Assembly (NCBI RefSeq): GCF_016597785.1
Contig: NZ_JAENJG010000001.1
Location: forward strand, 1,798,001-1,862,000
Origin: Leucobacter sp. L43
Lineage (GTDB): Bacteria > Actinomycetota > Actinomycetes > Actinomycetales > Microbacteriaceae
DNA: 64,000 nucleotides
Direction: 5' to 3'
The translations under genes were made by a program, and so were the position numbers. Below are positions 57,552 to 64,000 of the stretch, one piece after another. Numbering within the stretch: the first letter of the stretch is position 1; every line of letters starts with the position of its first letter. The notes under the pieces were generated by a model. It saw only the letters and a program-made list of their open reading frames with translations, had not been told where the DNA came from and did no database searches.

Positions 57552-57591
57552 GTGTCGGATCTTATATTGATTCGGCCAAGATGTGTCGGTT
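57550..57591. promoter_or_regulatory. Candidate operator: direct repeats in the regulator/operon gap
   Basis: ATGTGTCGGAT at 57550-57560 (overlapping the regulator start codon) and ATGTGTCGGTT at 57581-57591, spaced 31 bases, about three helical turns. A -10-like TATAAG lies between them for the regulator (57561-57566, minus strand), and TATAGG at 57596-57601 may be the -10 of the operon. Confidence 0.45.
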
Positions 57592-57660
57592 GGCATATAG
57601 GGCAGGGGCTCGCCATCTGGTTGGCTAGCTGGAGTTCACCGTCGATCCCGAAAGGCAACC

Positions 57661-58818
57661 ATGAGCGCGAGCGAGACTCCGAGGCGACGCACCCGGGGCG
57701 CCGTGCTCCGCAGACTCGATGCCAGTTCCCCCTTCGCCGGATCGACTCCCCTCACCATCGAGGAGCTGGCACTCGCTGCTCCCGTGGGTCGTGAGGTGCT
57801 CGTGAGGATCGAGGCTGCGAGCGTGTGCCATTCCGACCTCTCTGTGGTCGAAGGCCTTCGCCCGCGCCCCACGCCGATGCTGCTCGGACATGAGTCGGCG
57901 GGAATCGTCGAGGAGGTCGGTCCAGACGTTGTCGACGTTGCGGTCGGAGAACGGGTCGTGATGACATTCTTGCCGCGGTGCGGCGATTGCGCCGAATGCG
58001 CTACCAACGGACGCCTTCCCTGCTCCGTCGGAACGCGATCGAACGAACGGGGCGAACTCATCGGCGGTGGCTTCCGTATCGGAGCACTGCCGCGCACCGG
58101 GGAACAGGTGCGGCACCATCTCGGTGTCTCAGGCTTTGCCACACGAGCGGTCGTCGACGAACGCTCGGTCGTCGTGATCGAACACGATGTTCCAGCCGAC
58201 GTAGCGGCGGTGCTCGGGTGCGCCGTGCTCACGGGCGGCGGGGCAGTCATGAACGTGACCGACCCGGGCGAAGGGGCGTCGGTCGTCGTGGTGGGCCTTG
58301 GCGGGGTCGGCATGGCTGCCGTTCTGATGGCCGTCGCACTCAACTATCGAGTGACAGGCATCGACGGCGTGCAGGCGAAACGTGATCTCGCCGTTCAACT
58401 GGGGGCGGAGCAGGCCTGCGATCCCGAGACCTCTCGCGATGTCGTCGAACGGGCTGACCTGGTCATCGATGCGACCGGCAACGCTCGCGGCTTCGAGACC
58501 GCGGTTTCGTTGACCGCACCTGGTGGGACGACAGTCACCGTGGGCCTGCCTCCCGCTGGGGCGATGAGCTCGATCAGCCCGCTCGGACTCGTCGCGGAGG
58601 CGCGCACGATCGTCGGCAGTTACCTGGGCTCGGCGGTGCCGAAACGGGACATTCCAAAATTCATCTCCCTCTGGCGGGAGGGCAAGTTGCCGATCGAGCG
58701 ATTGATCAGCTCGGAGATCCGCCTCGACCAGATCAACGAGGCGATGGACGCACTGGCGGCGGGCGAGCAGATGCGACAGATCGTCAGGTTTGAGGAGGCG
58801 TCTCATGACGAGCAGTGA
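57661..58818 (+). CDS. Zinc-dependent alcohol dehydrogenase (medium chain)
   Basis: 385 residues. Catalytic zinc ligands Cys56 (ASVCHSD) and His77-Glu78 (GHES); structural zinc cysteines at 107, 110, 113 and 121; Rossmann motif GLGGVGMAAV. It would oxidise a primary alcohol or reduce an aldehyde, feeding an acid into the beta-oxidation-like genes downstream. Start at 57661 has AAAGG upstream. Substrate not deducible. Confidence 0.92.
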   Translation: MSASETPRRRTRGAVLRRLDASSPFAGSTPLTIEELALAAPVGREVLVRIEAASVCHSDLSVVEGLRPRPTPMLLGHESAGIVEEVGPDVVDVAVGERVVMTFLPRCGDCAECATNGRLPCSVGTRSNERGELIGGGFRIGALPRTGEQVRHHLGVSGFATRAVVDERSVVVIEHDVPADVAAVLGCAVLTGGGAVMNVTDPGEGASVVVVGLGGVGMAAVLMAVALNYRVTGIDGVQAKRDLAVQLGAEQACDPETSRDVVERADLVIDATGNARGFETAVSLTAPGGTTVTVGLPPAGAMSSISPLGLVAEARTIVGSYLGSAVPKRDIPKFISLWREGKLPIERLISSEIRLDQINEAMDALAAGEQMRQIVRFEEASHDEQ

Positions 58819-60034
58819 GCGAATGGTTCGAGCGCGGGCCGCCATCGTCGCGGGATCGCGGACGCCGATCGGGCGTCGCGGTGGAGCGTTCGCGACGCTT
58901 CGGGCGCGCGACCTCGGGGCGGCCGCCATCGCCGAGACGCTCGCTCGTTCGACGGTCGAACCTGAAGCCGTTGACGATGTCGTGCTCGGATCGACGTTGG
59001 CGCCGGAGGGCAACCCGGCACGCGTCGCGGCGCTCCAAGCGGGAGTGCCGATCCGTGTTCCGGCCCGCAGTATCGATCGGCAGTGCGGCTCGGGTATCGA
59101 TTCCGTCTGGATGGCCGCACAGGCGATCACCTCGGGGGCGATGGACATCGTGCTCGCGGGCGGCATGGAGTCGATGACGCACGAGCCGTTCCAACTCGAA
59201 CGCTCGGCGCGAGCCTTCGCTCCCACACCGCCGCAATTCCTCGCGCGTGAGCTCTCGCCGGCAGCGCTCGGCAATCCCGGCATGGGAACGACCGCCGAGA
59301 ATCTTGCGGAGTCGTACGCGATCTCGCGCAGCGAGCAGGATCGCTACGCCTGCACGAGTCAGCGACGAATGGCCGACGCGACGGCTGCCGGTGTGCTCGA
59401 CGAGGCGATCGTGCCCGTCACAGTCGGAAGCACGCGCATCGAACGCGACGAGCACCCCAGACCCGATACGACCGAGGAGAAGCTCGGTGCACTGCGGCCG
59501 GCGTTCTTGCCCGGGGGAACCGTTACCGCGGGCAACGCCTCCGGCATCAACGACGGCGCGAGCTGCGTCATGGTGATGTCAGAGGACGAGGTGCGCCGGA
59601 GAGACCTCGCACCGCTCGCCTGGGTGGTCGACGGCGCGGTCGTCGGAGTGGACCCCAATGTCATGGGCATCGGACCAGCGCCGGCCATCGGCACACTGCT
59701 CGATCGCACCGGCTGGCGGCTTGACGAGGTCGATGTCATCGAGATCAATGAGGCCTTCGCGGTGCAGGTGCTCGCGTGCGCGGCCGACCTCGGAATCGAC
59801 TCGGATCGCGTGAACGCCTGGGGAGGGGCGATCGCGCATGGGCACCCGATCGCGGCAACGGGCACGGTCCTCATCATGAAGGCCATCGACCAACTCGCGC
59901 GCGCGGGCGGCGGGCGGGCGATCGTCTCCGCCTGCATCGGCGGGGGTCAGGGCATCGCCCTCGCCATCGAACGAGACCGATCGGCCCCCGGCGTCGCCGG
60001 GTGGCGGACACACGAGCACCGGAGGAACACATGA
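58805..60034 (+). CDS. Thiolase (acetyl-CoA acetyltransferase family)
   Basis: 409 residues. Acylated Cys94 in DRQCGSG, the EINEAFAVQ motif, catalytic His in GGAIAHGHPIAATG and second Cys in CIGGGQG. Degradative thiolases release acetyl-CoA from 3-oxoacyl-CoA. It begins inside the dehydrogenase 3' end with GGAGG just upstream, and its stop overlaps the next start by four bases. Confidence 0.94.
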   Translation: MTSSERMVRARAAIVAGSRTPIGRRGGAFATLRARDLGAAAIAETLARSTVEPEAVDDVVLGSTLAPEGNPARVAALQAGVPIRVPARSIDRQCGSGIDSVWMAAQAITSGAMDIVLAGGMESMTHEPFQLERSARAFAPTPPQFLARELSPAALGNPGMGTTAENLAESYAISRSEQDRYACTSQRRMADATAAGVLDEAIVPVTVGSTRIERDEHPRPDTTEEKLGALRPAFLPGGTVTAGNASGINDGASCVMVMSEDEVRRRDLAPLAWVVDGAVVGVDPNVMGIGPAPAIGTLLDRTGWRLDEVDVIEINEAFAVQVLACAADLGIDSDRVNAWGGAIAHGHPIAATGTVLIMKAIDQLARAGGGRAIVSACIGGGQGIALAIERDRSAPGVAGWRTHEHRRNT

Positions 60035-60894
60035 GCGAGATCTCTCGCGTCACCGTCATCGGCGCGGGCGTCATGGGCAGCCAGATCGCCATGCTCGCCG
60101 CTCAGGCGGGTTGTACGACGACGCTGGTCGATATCGATGAGAATCGAGTGGATGCCGCCGTGGAGACACTGCGTCGTACGATGGCGCGATCCGTCGAACG
60201 CGGGCGGGCGACCGCTGAGGAGGTGGGCGCCGCATTCGAGCTGCTCTCCACCAGCACAGACCTCTCAGAGGCCGCGAGCGACGCCGATATCGTCATCGAG
60301 GCGATCATCGAAGACCTTGAGGCCAAGCGTGCGCTCTTCGCCCAGCTCGATGAAATCGCTCGAGTCGATGCGATCCTCGCGACGAACAGCTCGAGCATCG
60401 TCTCGAGCCGCCTGGCCTCCATACGCAATCCGGCCCGGGTGTGCAACATGCACTTCTTCAACCCGGCGCTCGTGATGCAGCTCGTCGAGGTCGTCGGGGG
60501 CGACCACGCCTCTAAGGAGACGGTGGCGCGCGTCGTGGGGCTGGCGAAACGCATGGGCAAGACTGCGGTCGTCGTGAGGCGGGAGATCTTCGGCTTCATC
60601 GCGAATCGCATCGTCGGCGCGGTGTTCGATGAGGCCATCTCGTTGCTCGAAGCCGGCGTGGCCACCCCTGAGGAGATCGACACTGCCGTCACACTCGGGC
60701 TCGGGCACCCGATCGGACCCTTCGCGCTGCTCGATCTCACCGGCATCGATGTGAACGTCGGCATCAAACGGCTCGAAGCGCGGGAAACGGGCGATACCTC
60801 CCGAGGCCCGTCTCGCACCCTGCTCGAGCTGGTAGAGGCCGGCCATCTCGGCAAGAAGAGCGGTCGCGGATTCTACGAGTACGGTGCACGATGA
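60031..60894 (+). CDS. 3-hydroxyacyl-CoA dehydrogenase (3-hydroxybutyryl-CoA type)
   Basis: 287 residues. NAD-binding GAGVMGSQIA near residues 11-20, catalytic-type His141 in NMHFFNP, and the C-terminal dimerisation domain with FIANRI and GHPIGPF, ending GRGFYEYGA. It oxidises 3-hydroxyacyl-CoA to 3-oxoacyl-CoA. ATGA overlaps with genes on both sides, so the operon is tightly coupled. Confidence 0.94.
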   Translation: MSEISRVTVIGAGVMGSQIAMLAAQAGCTTTLVDIDENRVDAAVETLRRTMARSVERGRATAEEVGAAFELLSTSTDLSEAASDADIVIEAIIEDLEAKRALFAQLDEIARVDAILATNSSSIVSSRLASIRNPARVCNMHFFNPALVMQLVEVVGGDHASKETVARVVGLAKRMGKTAVVVRREIFGFIANRIVGAVFDEAISLLEAGVATPEEIDTAVTLGLGHPIGPFALLDLTGIDVNVGIKRLEARETGDTSRGPSRTLLELVEAGHLGKKSGRGFYEYGAR

Positions 60895-61655
60895 GCGACG
60901 ACGTAGCCTCCGAGATCCTGGGTCGCGTCGGAATGATCACGATCACCAGGCCAGACGCGCTCAACGCTGTGACATTCGCCGTCGTCGAGCGCGTCGCGCG
61001 CCAGTTCGAGACGTGGTGCTCCGAAGGAAGCGTCGACGGCGTGGTGGTGAGCGGAACGGGAGACCGCGCATTCGCGGCGGGCGCAGACATTGCCGAGCTC
61101 CAGGGCAAGAGCGTTGCAGACATGATCGACACGGGCATGCAGCACTGGCTCACGCGCATTCGGGAGTCCCCGCTGCCGAGCGTCGCCGCGGTCAGCGGGT
61201 TCGCGTTCGGCGGCGGTTGCGAGCTCGCTCTCGCCTGCGACATCCGGCTTGCGACGCCGACGTCGAAGTTCGGGCTTCCCGAACTCGGGCTCGGCATCAT
61301 CCCAGGCGCCGGGGGCACGCAGCTCCTCTCCCGCTATGCGGGGATCTCTGTCGCGAGCTATCACATTCTGACCGGCCGCCCGATGAGCGCCGAGCGAGCG
61401 CATCAGATCGGCCTGGTGAGCGAGATCCATGAAGCGGCAGCGATCCGCGAGGCTGCTATCGGTCTGGTCGAGGCGATGGCGGCCAAGGGGCCGCTCGCGC
61501 TGCGCCTCGCCAAGCGCGCCATCCGCGCGTCCGCAGATACCAGCCTCGCCGCCGGCCTCGAGGTCGAACTCCTGGCTCAAGCGGCGCTCTTCGGCACGGA
61601 CGAACGCGCCGAAGGTCTTGCCGCGTTCGTCGAGAAGCGAACCCCCCACTTCTAA
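60891..61655 (+). CDS. Enoyl-CoA hydratase/isomerase family
   Basis: 254 residues. Crotonase fold with GAGADIAEL-type oxyanion region, both catalytic glutamates (Glu111 in GGGCELALACD and Glu131 in LPELGLGIIPG). It hydrates 2-enoyl-CoA, completing with the two previous genes a beta-oxidation turn. Its stop is 30 bases before the symporter partner gene. Confidence 0.93.
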   Translation: MSDDVASEILGRVGMITITRPDALNAVTFAVVERVARQFETWCSEGSVDGVVVSGTGDRAFAAGADIAELQGKSVADMIDTGMQHWLTRIRESPLPSVAAVSGFAFGGGCELALACDIRLATPTSKFGLPELGLGIIPGAGGTQLLSRYAGISVASYHILTGRPMSAERAHQIGLVSEIHEAAAIREAAIGLVEAMAAKGPLALRLAKRAIRASADTSLAAGLEVELLAQAALFGTDERAEGLAAFVEKRTPHF

Positions 61656-61685
61656 CACGCACACAACGAAAAGAAAGGAAGAGCT

Positions 61686-61961
61686 GTGGCTCAATCACAA
61701 CCCCGGACAGAGAGGTCCGGTGGGTTCTTCGCAGTATCGAAGTTCCGACTCGCCTCCACCGCAGTCGTGGTGGTGATGTCGATCGTCGCCCTGACACCGT
61801 GGTCATACGCGACCCGGATCGGCACCCTGCCCGTCATCAACATCATGCTCATGGCCATCATGTTCGTCGGATTCGTCGTACTGGTGATCGACCTCGTCGT
61901 CACCCGCGAGGGCGGAGCCGCCGAACGCGCTCAAGAGGCGGGGGCGCACCATGGAGAATAG
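61686..61961 (+). CDS. Small two-helix membrane protein, possible symporter partner
   Basis: 91 residues, GTG start with AAAGGAAG upstream. Two membrane helices (about 22-43 and 50-73) and a polar, Glu/Ala-rich tail. Its last 11 bases overlap the symporter gene. Small subunits of this kind accompany some SSS transporters (DUF485, DUF3311 and DUF4212 groups), but this one does not clearly match any of them. Confidence 0.7.
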   Translation: MAQSQPRTERSGGFFAVSKFRLASTAVVVVMSIVALTPWSYATRIGTLPVINIMLMAIMFVGFVVLVIDLVVTREGGAAERAQEAGAHHGE

Positions 61962-63465
61962 CGTCGTTCCACTCATCATCCTCGGCTTGTACATGGTGTT
62001 CGTCGTCGCCGTCGGCGTCTATGCCCGGCTCAAATCAAAGCGAAGCAGCGCCAAGGACTACCTCACCGGAAGCGGCGACGTGAATGTCTGGGTCAACGGC
62101 TTCGCGATCTTCGCGGCCTTCGCGACCGGCGGCACCATGCTCGGCAACATCGGACTCTCCTACGCCGGGGGATGGGGCTACATCACGGCCTACAACGGCG
62201 GCGTTGCACTCGGGTACCTGATCACGACCTTCTTCCTCGCGAAGACGCTCCGCAACATGAGCGTGGCGACGGTACCCGAGTTCATTCGCAAGCGCTTCCA
62301 CAACAAGCTCCTCAACTTCATCGTGCCGCTGATTCTGATCGGTACCCTGATCGCCTACCTCGTCGCCCAGATGAAGGTCGGCGGCCTGCTCGGCGAGCAG
62401 CTCTTCGGTTTCTCCTACGGCTGGTCTGTCATCGGCGTCGGCGTGGTCTACATCTTCTACACGTTCTACGGCGGAATGCGAGCAGTGACGCTCACGGACT
62501 TCGTCCAGGGGCTGCTCATGATCTCGGTCGTCGTGCTGTGCGGCGGCTTCGCGTTGGGATCCAACAGCGGCGCCGCTACTCTGTACGACCTCGCCATCAC
62601 GTTGCGCCCGCAGTGGCAGGGCACAGAGGCCTTCCCTCTCGCCTCATACATCGGGGCGTTCGTGATCTGGGCCACCGTCAATGCCGTGCTGCCGCACACG
62701 GTGATGCGCATCTTCGCCGCGAAGAACGAGCGTCAGGGTCGAGCTTCGCTCGCGATCGGCCTCGGTCTCTACGTCCTGACTGCCGTGGTGACCACGGTAT
62801 TCATCGTTGCCGCCGTGGTCGTGCTGCAGGGCGGCGAGGATCTGGAGTCGCCCGACAGCACCTTCCTGATCTTCCTCGCACAGCAGACCCCCACCTGGTT
62901 GGCGGGACTGGCGTTCGCCGGGATCTTCGCCGCCGTGATGTCCTCGGTGAGCGCGATGCTGCTGGCACTCGGTGGAGCCTTCGCCTACGATCTCGTGGCG
63001 GAGTTCAGGCCGAACATGAGCGACAAGTCCAAGCGTCGTCTGACCAGCTGGAGCGTACTCGGATTCGGGGTACTGACACTCGTGCTCTCGCTGAATCCGC
63101 CGGAGCTGCTGACGCTCCTCTACAGCGCGGCCGTCGGCCTGCTCGCGTCAGGTCTGTTCTTCCCGACACTGCTCGGGGTGTGGTGGAAGCGCATGAACAG
63201 CATCGGTGCGCTCTCGGGAGTGCTCGTCGGTGCCGTCTCGTATCTGGCACTGCTGTGGGGAACGGCGATGCCAGCGCTGTCGCAGGTGACGGTCTCGCTG
63301 CCGTTGTCGCTGGGGGCATGCATCATCGGGTCGTTGCTCACGAAACCACCGCGGCCAGAAGAGCTCGCGCGCATCACCATCGCGCACGAACGCGAATACA
63401 CCGAGCGGGATGACGCAGCCGTCGGTGCACCCAACCAGGCGCCCGTAACCGTCGAGAAGGACTAG
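61951..63465 (+). CDS. Sodium:solute symporter (SSS family)
   Basis: 504 residues, about 13 membrane helices, including the SSS stretch DYLTGSGDVNVWVNGFAIFAAFATGG early on and SAMLLALGGAFAYDLV in the middle. The charged C-terminus has REYTERDDAAV. It would import a solute with Na+, plausibly the carboxylate degraded by the operon. Gene overlaps its small partner by 11 bases and is followed ten bases later by the thioesterase gene. Confidence 0.92.
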   Translation: MENSVVPLIILGLYMVFVVAVGVYARLKSKRSSAKDYLTGSGDVNVWVNGFAIFAAFATGGTMLGNIGLSYAGGWGYITAYNGGVALGYLITTFFLAKTLRNMSVATVPEFIRKRFHNKLLNFIVPLILIGTLIAYLVAQMKVGGLLGEQLFGFSYGWSVIGVGVVYIFYTFYGGMRAVTLTDFVQGLLMISVVVLCGGFALGSNSGAATLYDLAITLRPQWQGTEAFPLASYIGAFVIWATVNAVLPHTVMRIFAAKNERQGRASLAIGLGLYVLTAVVTTVFIVAAVVVLQGGEDLESPDSTFLIFLAQQTPTWLAGLAFAGIFAAVMSSVSAMLLALGGAFAYDLVAEFRPNMSDKSKRRLTSWSVLGFGVLTLVLSLNPPELLTLLYSAAVGLLASGLFFPTLLGVWWKRMNSIGALSGVLVGAVSYLALLWGTAMPALSQVTVSLPLSLGACIIGSLLTKPPRPEELARITIAHEREYTERDDAAVGAPNQAPVTVEKD

Positions 63466-63474
63466 GCAACCCAC

Positions 63475-63876
63475 GTGTACTCCACCATCATCACGCCCAG
63501 AATCAGCGAGACCGACGCCGTCGGGCACATCAACAACACCGTGCCGCCGGTGTGGTTCGAAGCGGGCCGGGCGCAGCTCTTCGCCGAGTTCCGCCCCGAC
63601 GGCTCTCTCGAGGGGTGGCCGTTGGTCGTCAAGTCATACACGGTGACGTTCGATCGCGAGATCATGTTCGGCGCCGACGTGGTGGTGGAGTGCCGTGTGG
63701 CCCGCATTGGAAACACTTCGCTCGCGCTGCGCGAGGAGATCGTGCAGCGCGGGGCCGTGTGCGCGACGGGTGAGGCCGTCTACGTTCACCTCGGCGAGGA
63801 TCGGCGGCCCGCTCCGATTCCGGCCGGGGTTCGACGGCGACTCGAAGCGCAGATGGCGGCGGTGTCCCATGACTGA
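63475..63876 (+). CDS. Acyl-CoA thioesterase (4HBT/hotdog fold)
   Basis: 133 residues, GTG start. Hotdog motif ETDAVGHINNTVPPVWFEAGR, with the Asp of the 4-hydroxybenzoyl-CoA thioesterase family. It may release a free acid or prevent CoA trapping. Its stop overlaps the next start by eight bases. Confidence 0.88.
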   Translation: MYSTIITPRISETDAVGHINNTVPPVWFEAGRAQLFAEFRPDGSLEGWPLVVKSYTVTFDREIMFGADVVVECRVARIGNTSLALREEIVQRGAVCATGEAVYVHLGEDRRPAPIPAGVRRRLEAQMAAVSHD

Positions 63877-64000
63877 GCGTGTGGCGGTGCGCGTTGCGGA
63901 TGGCGTCTGCACCATCAGCTTGAACCGGCCGGAGGCGCTCAACGCGCTGGAGAACAGCATGATCGCCGCGGTGAACGCGGCGCTCGATGCGGCTGAGGTC
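63869..64000 (+). CDS. Enoyl-CoA hydratase/isomerase family, N-terminal part
   Basis: Partial, running off the right edge. The visible 44 residues (CTISLNRPEALNALENSMI) are the start of a second crotonase-family protein. Overlaps the thioesterase gene by eight bases, so the operon continues beyond the window. Confidence 0.85.
   Translation, partial: MTERVAVRVADGVCTISLNRPEALNALENSMIAAVNAALDAAEV

Overview
The window is a 64 kb piece of a high-GC actinobacterial chromosome spanning the replication origin. Gene order (rpmH-dnaA-oriC-dnaN-recF-DUF721-gyrB-gyrA, then the tRNA-Ile/tRNA-Ala, ppiA-crgA-pabA-pknB-pknA-pbpA-rodA-pstP-fhaB-fhaA block), mycothiol-type MshB, class E sortase, CrgA, and many genes that appear leaderless point to Actinomycetota. 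The combination fits Microbacteriaceae (a Leucobacter-like organism is my inference). No rRNA, CRISPR array, insertion sequence or prophage is visible.

Layout. 1-3.7 kb: an E1-alpha/E1-beta/E2 2-oxoacid dehydrogenase operon and a hisC-type aminotransferase, all on the minus strand. 3.7-7.1 kb, plus strand: a small four-helix membrane protein, purB, an LssY_C protein and a membrane protein. 7.1-8.0 kb, minus strand: two small membrane proteins. 8.2-11.8 kb, minus strand: dnaB, then a 530-base gap with a cluster of DnaA-box-like sequences, then rplI, rpsR, ssb and rpsF. 11.9-14.8 kb, minus strand: an unknown gene split by an in-frame TAG, an MshB-like deacetylase and the CCA-adding enzyme. 14.9-18.6 kb, plus strand: a DUF6049 protein, trxB and trxA; murJ and sigM, which sit here in Mycobacterium, are absent. 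18.7-23.7 kb, minus strand: parB, parA, rsmG, jag, yidC, yidD, rnpA and rpmH. 24.1-34.1 kb, plus strand: dnaA, oriC, dnaN, recF, a DUF721 protein, gyrB, gyrA and a DUF3566 protein. 34.2-34.5 kb: tRNA-Ile and tRNA-Ala. 34.7-40.3 kb: an accessory stretch with a two-component system and its co-transcribed envelope protein, a hydrolase, a Nudix protein and a small membrane protein. 40.5-44 kb, plus or mixed strand: cyclophilin, rhomboid, crgA, sortase, a small membrane protein and pabA. 44-53.2 kb, minus strand: the cell-wall and Ser/Thr-kinase operon from fhaA to pknB. 53.4-55.7 kb: tRNA-Leu, a cation/proton antiporter and a ZIP-type transporter. 55.7-64 kb: a GAF/PucR-type regulator divergent from a catabolic operon (alcohol dehydrogenase, thiolase, 3-hydroxyacyl-CoA dehydrogenase, enoyl-CoA hydratase, a Na+/solute symporter with a small partner, a thioesterase and a second enoyl-CoA hydratase cut by the window edge).

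How it works together. The centre is the chromosome-maintenance hub: DnaA and oriC start replication, DnaN/RecF/gyrase support it, and ParA/ParB segregate the origin. At least three perfect parS sites (two inside recF) and two one-mismatch sites lie within about 13 kb. The 44-53 kb block couples peptidoglycan synthesis (RodA/PbpA) to PASTA-kinase signalling (PknA/PknB, opposed by PstP, read out by FHA proteins). The right end looks like an uptake and beta-oxidation-like module for an unidentified carboxylate or alcohol. Most of the window is conserved core. The parts that merit attention are the DnaA-box cluster beside dnaB, parS sites that encode part of RecF, the amber-split gene, the missing murJ, the recurring leaderless-promoter pattern and the right-end catabolic locus.
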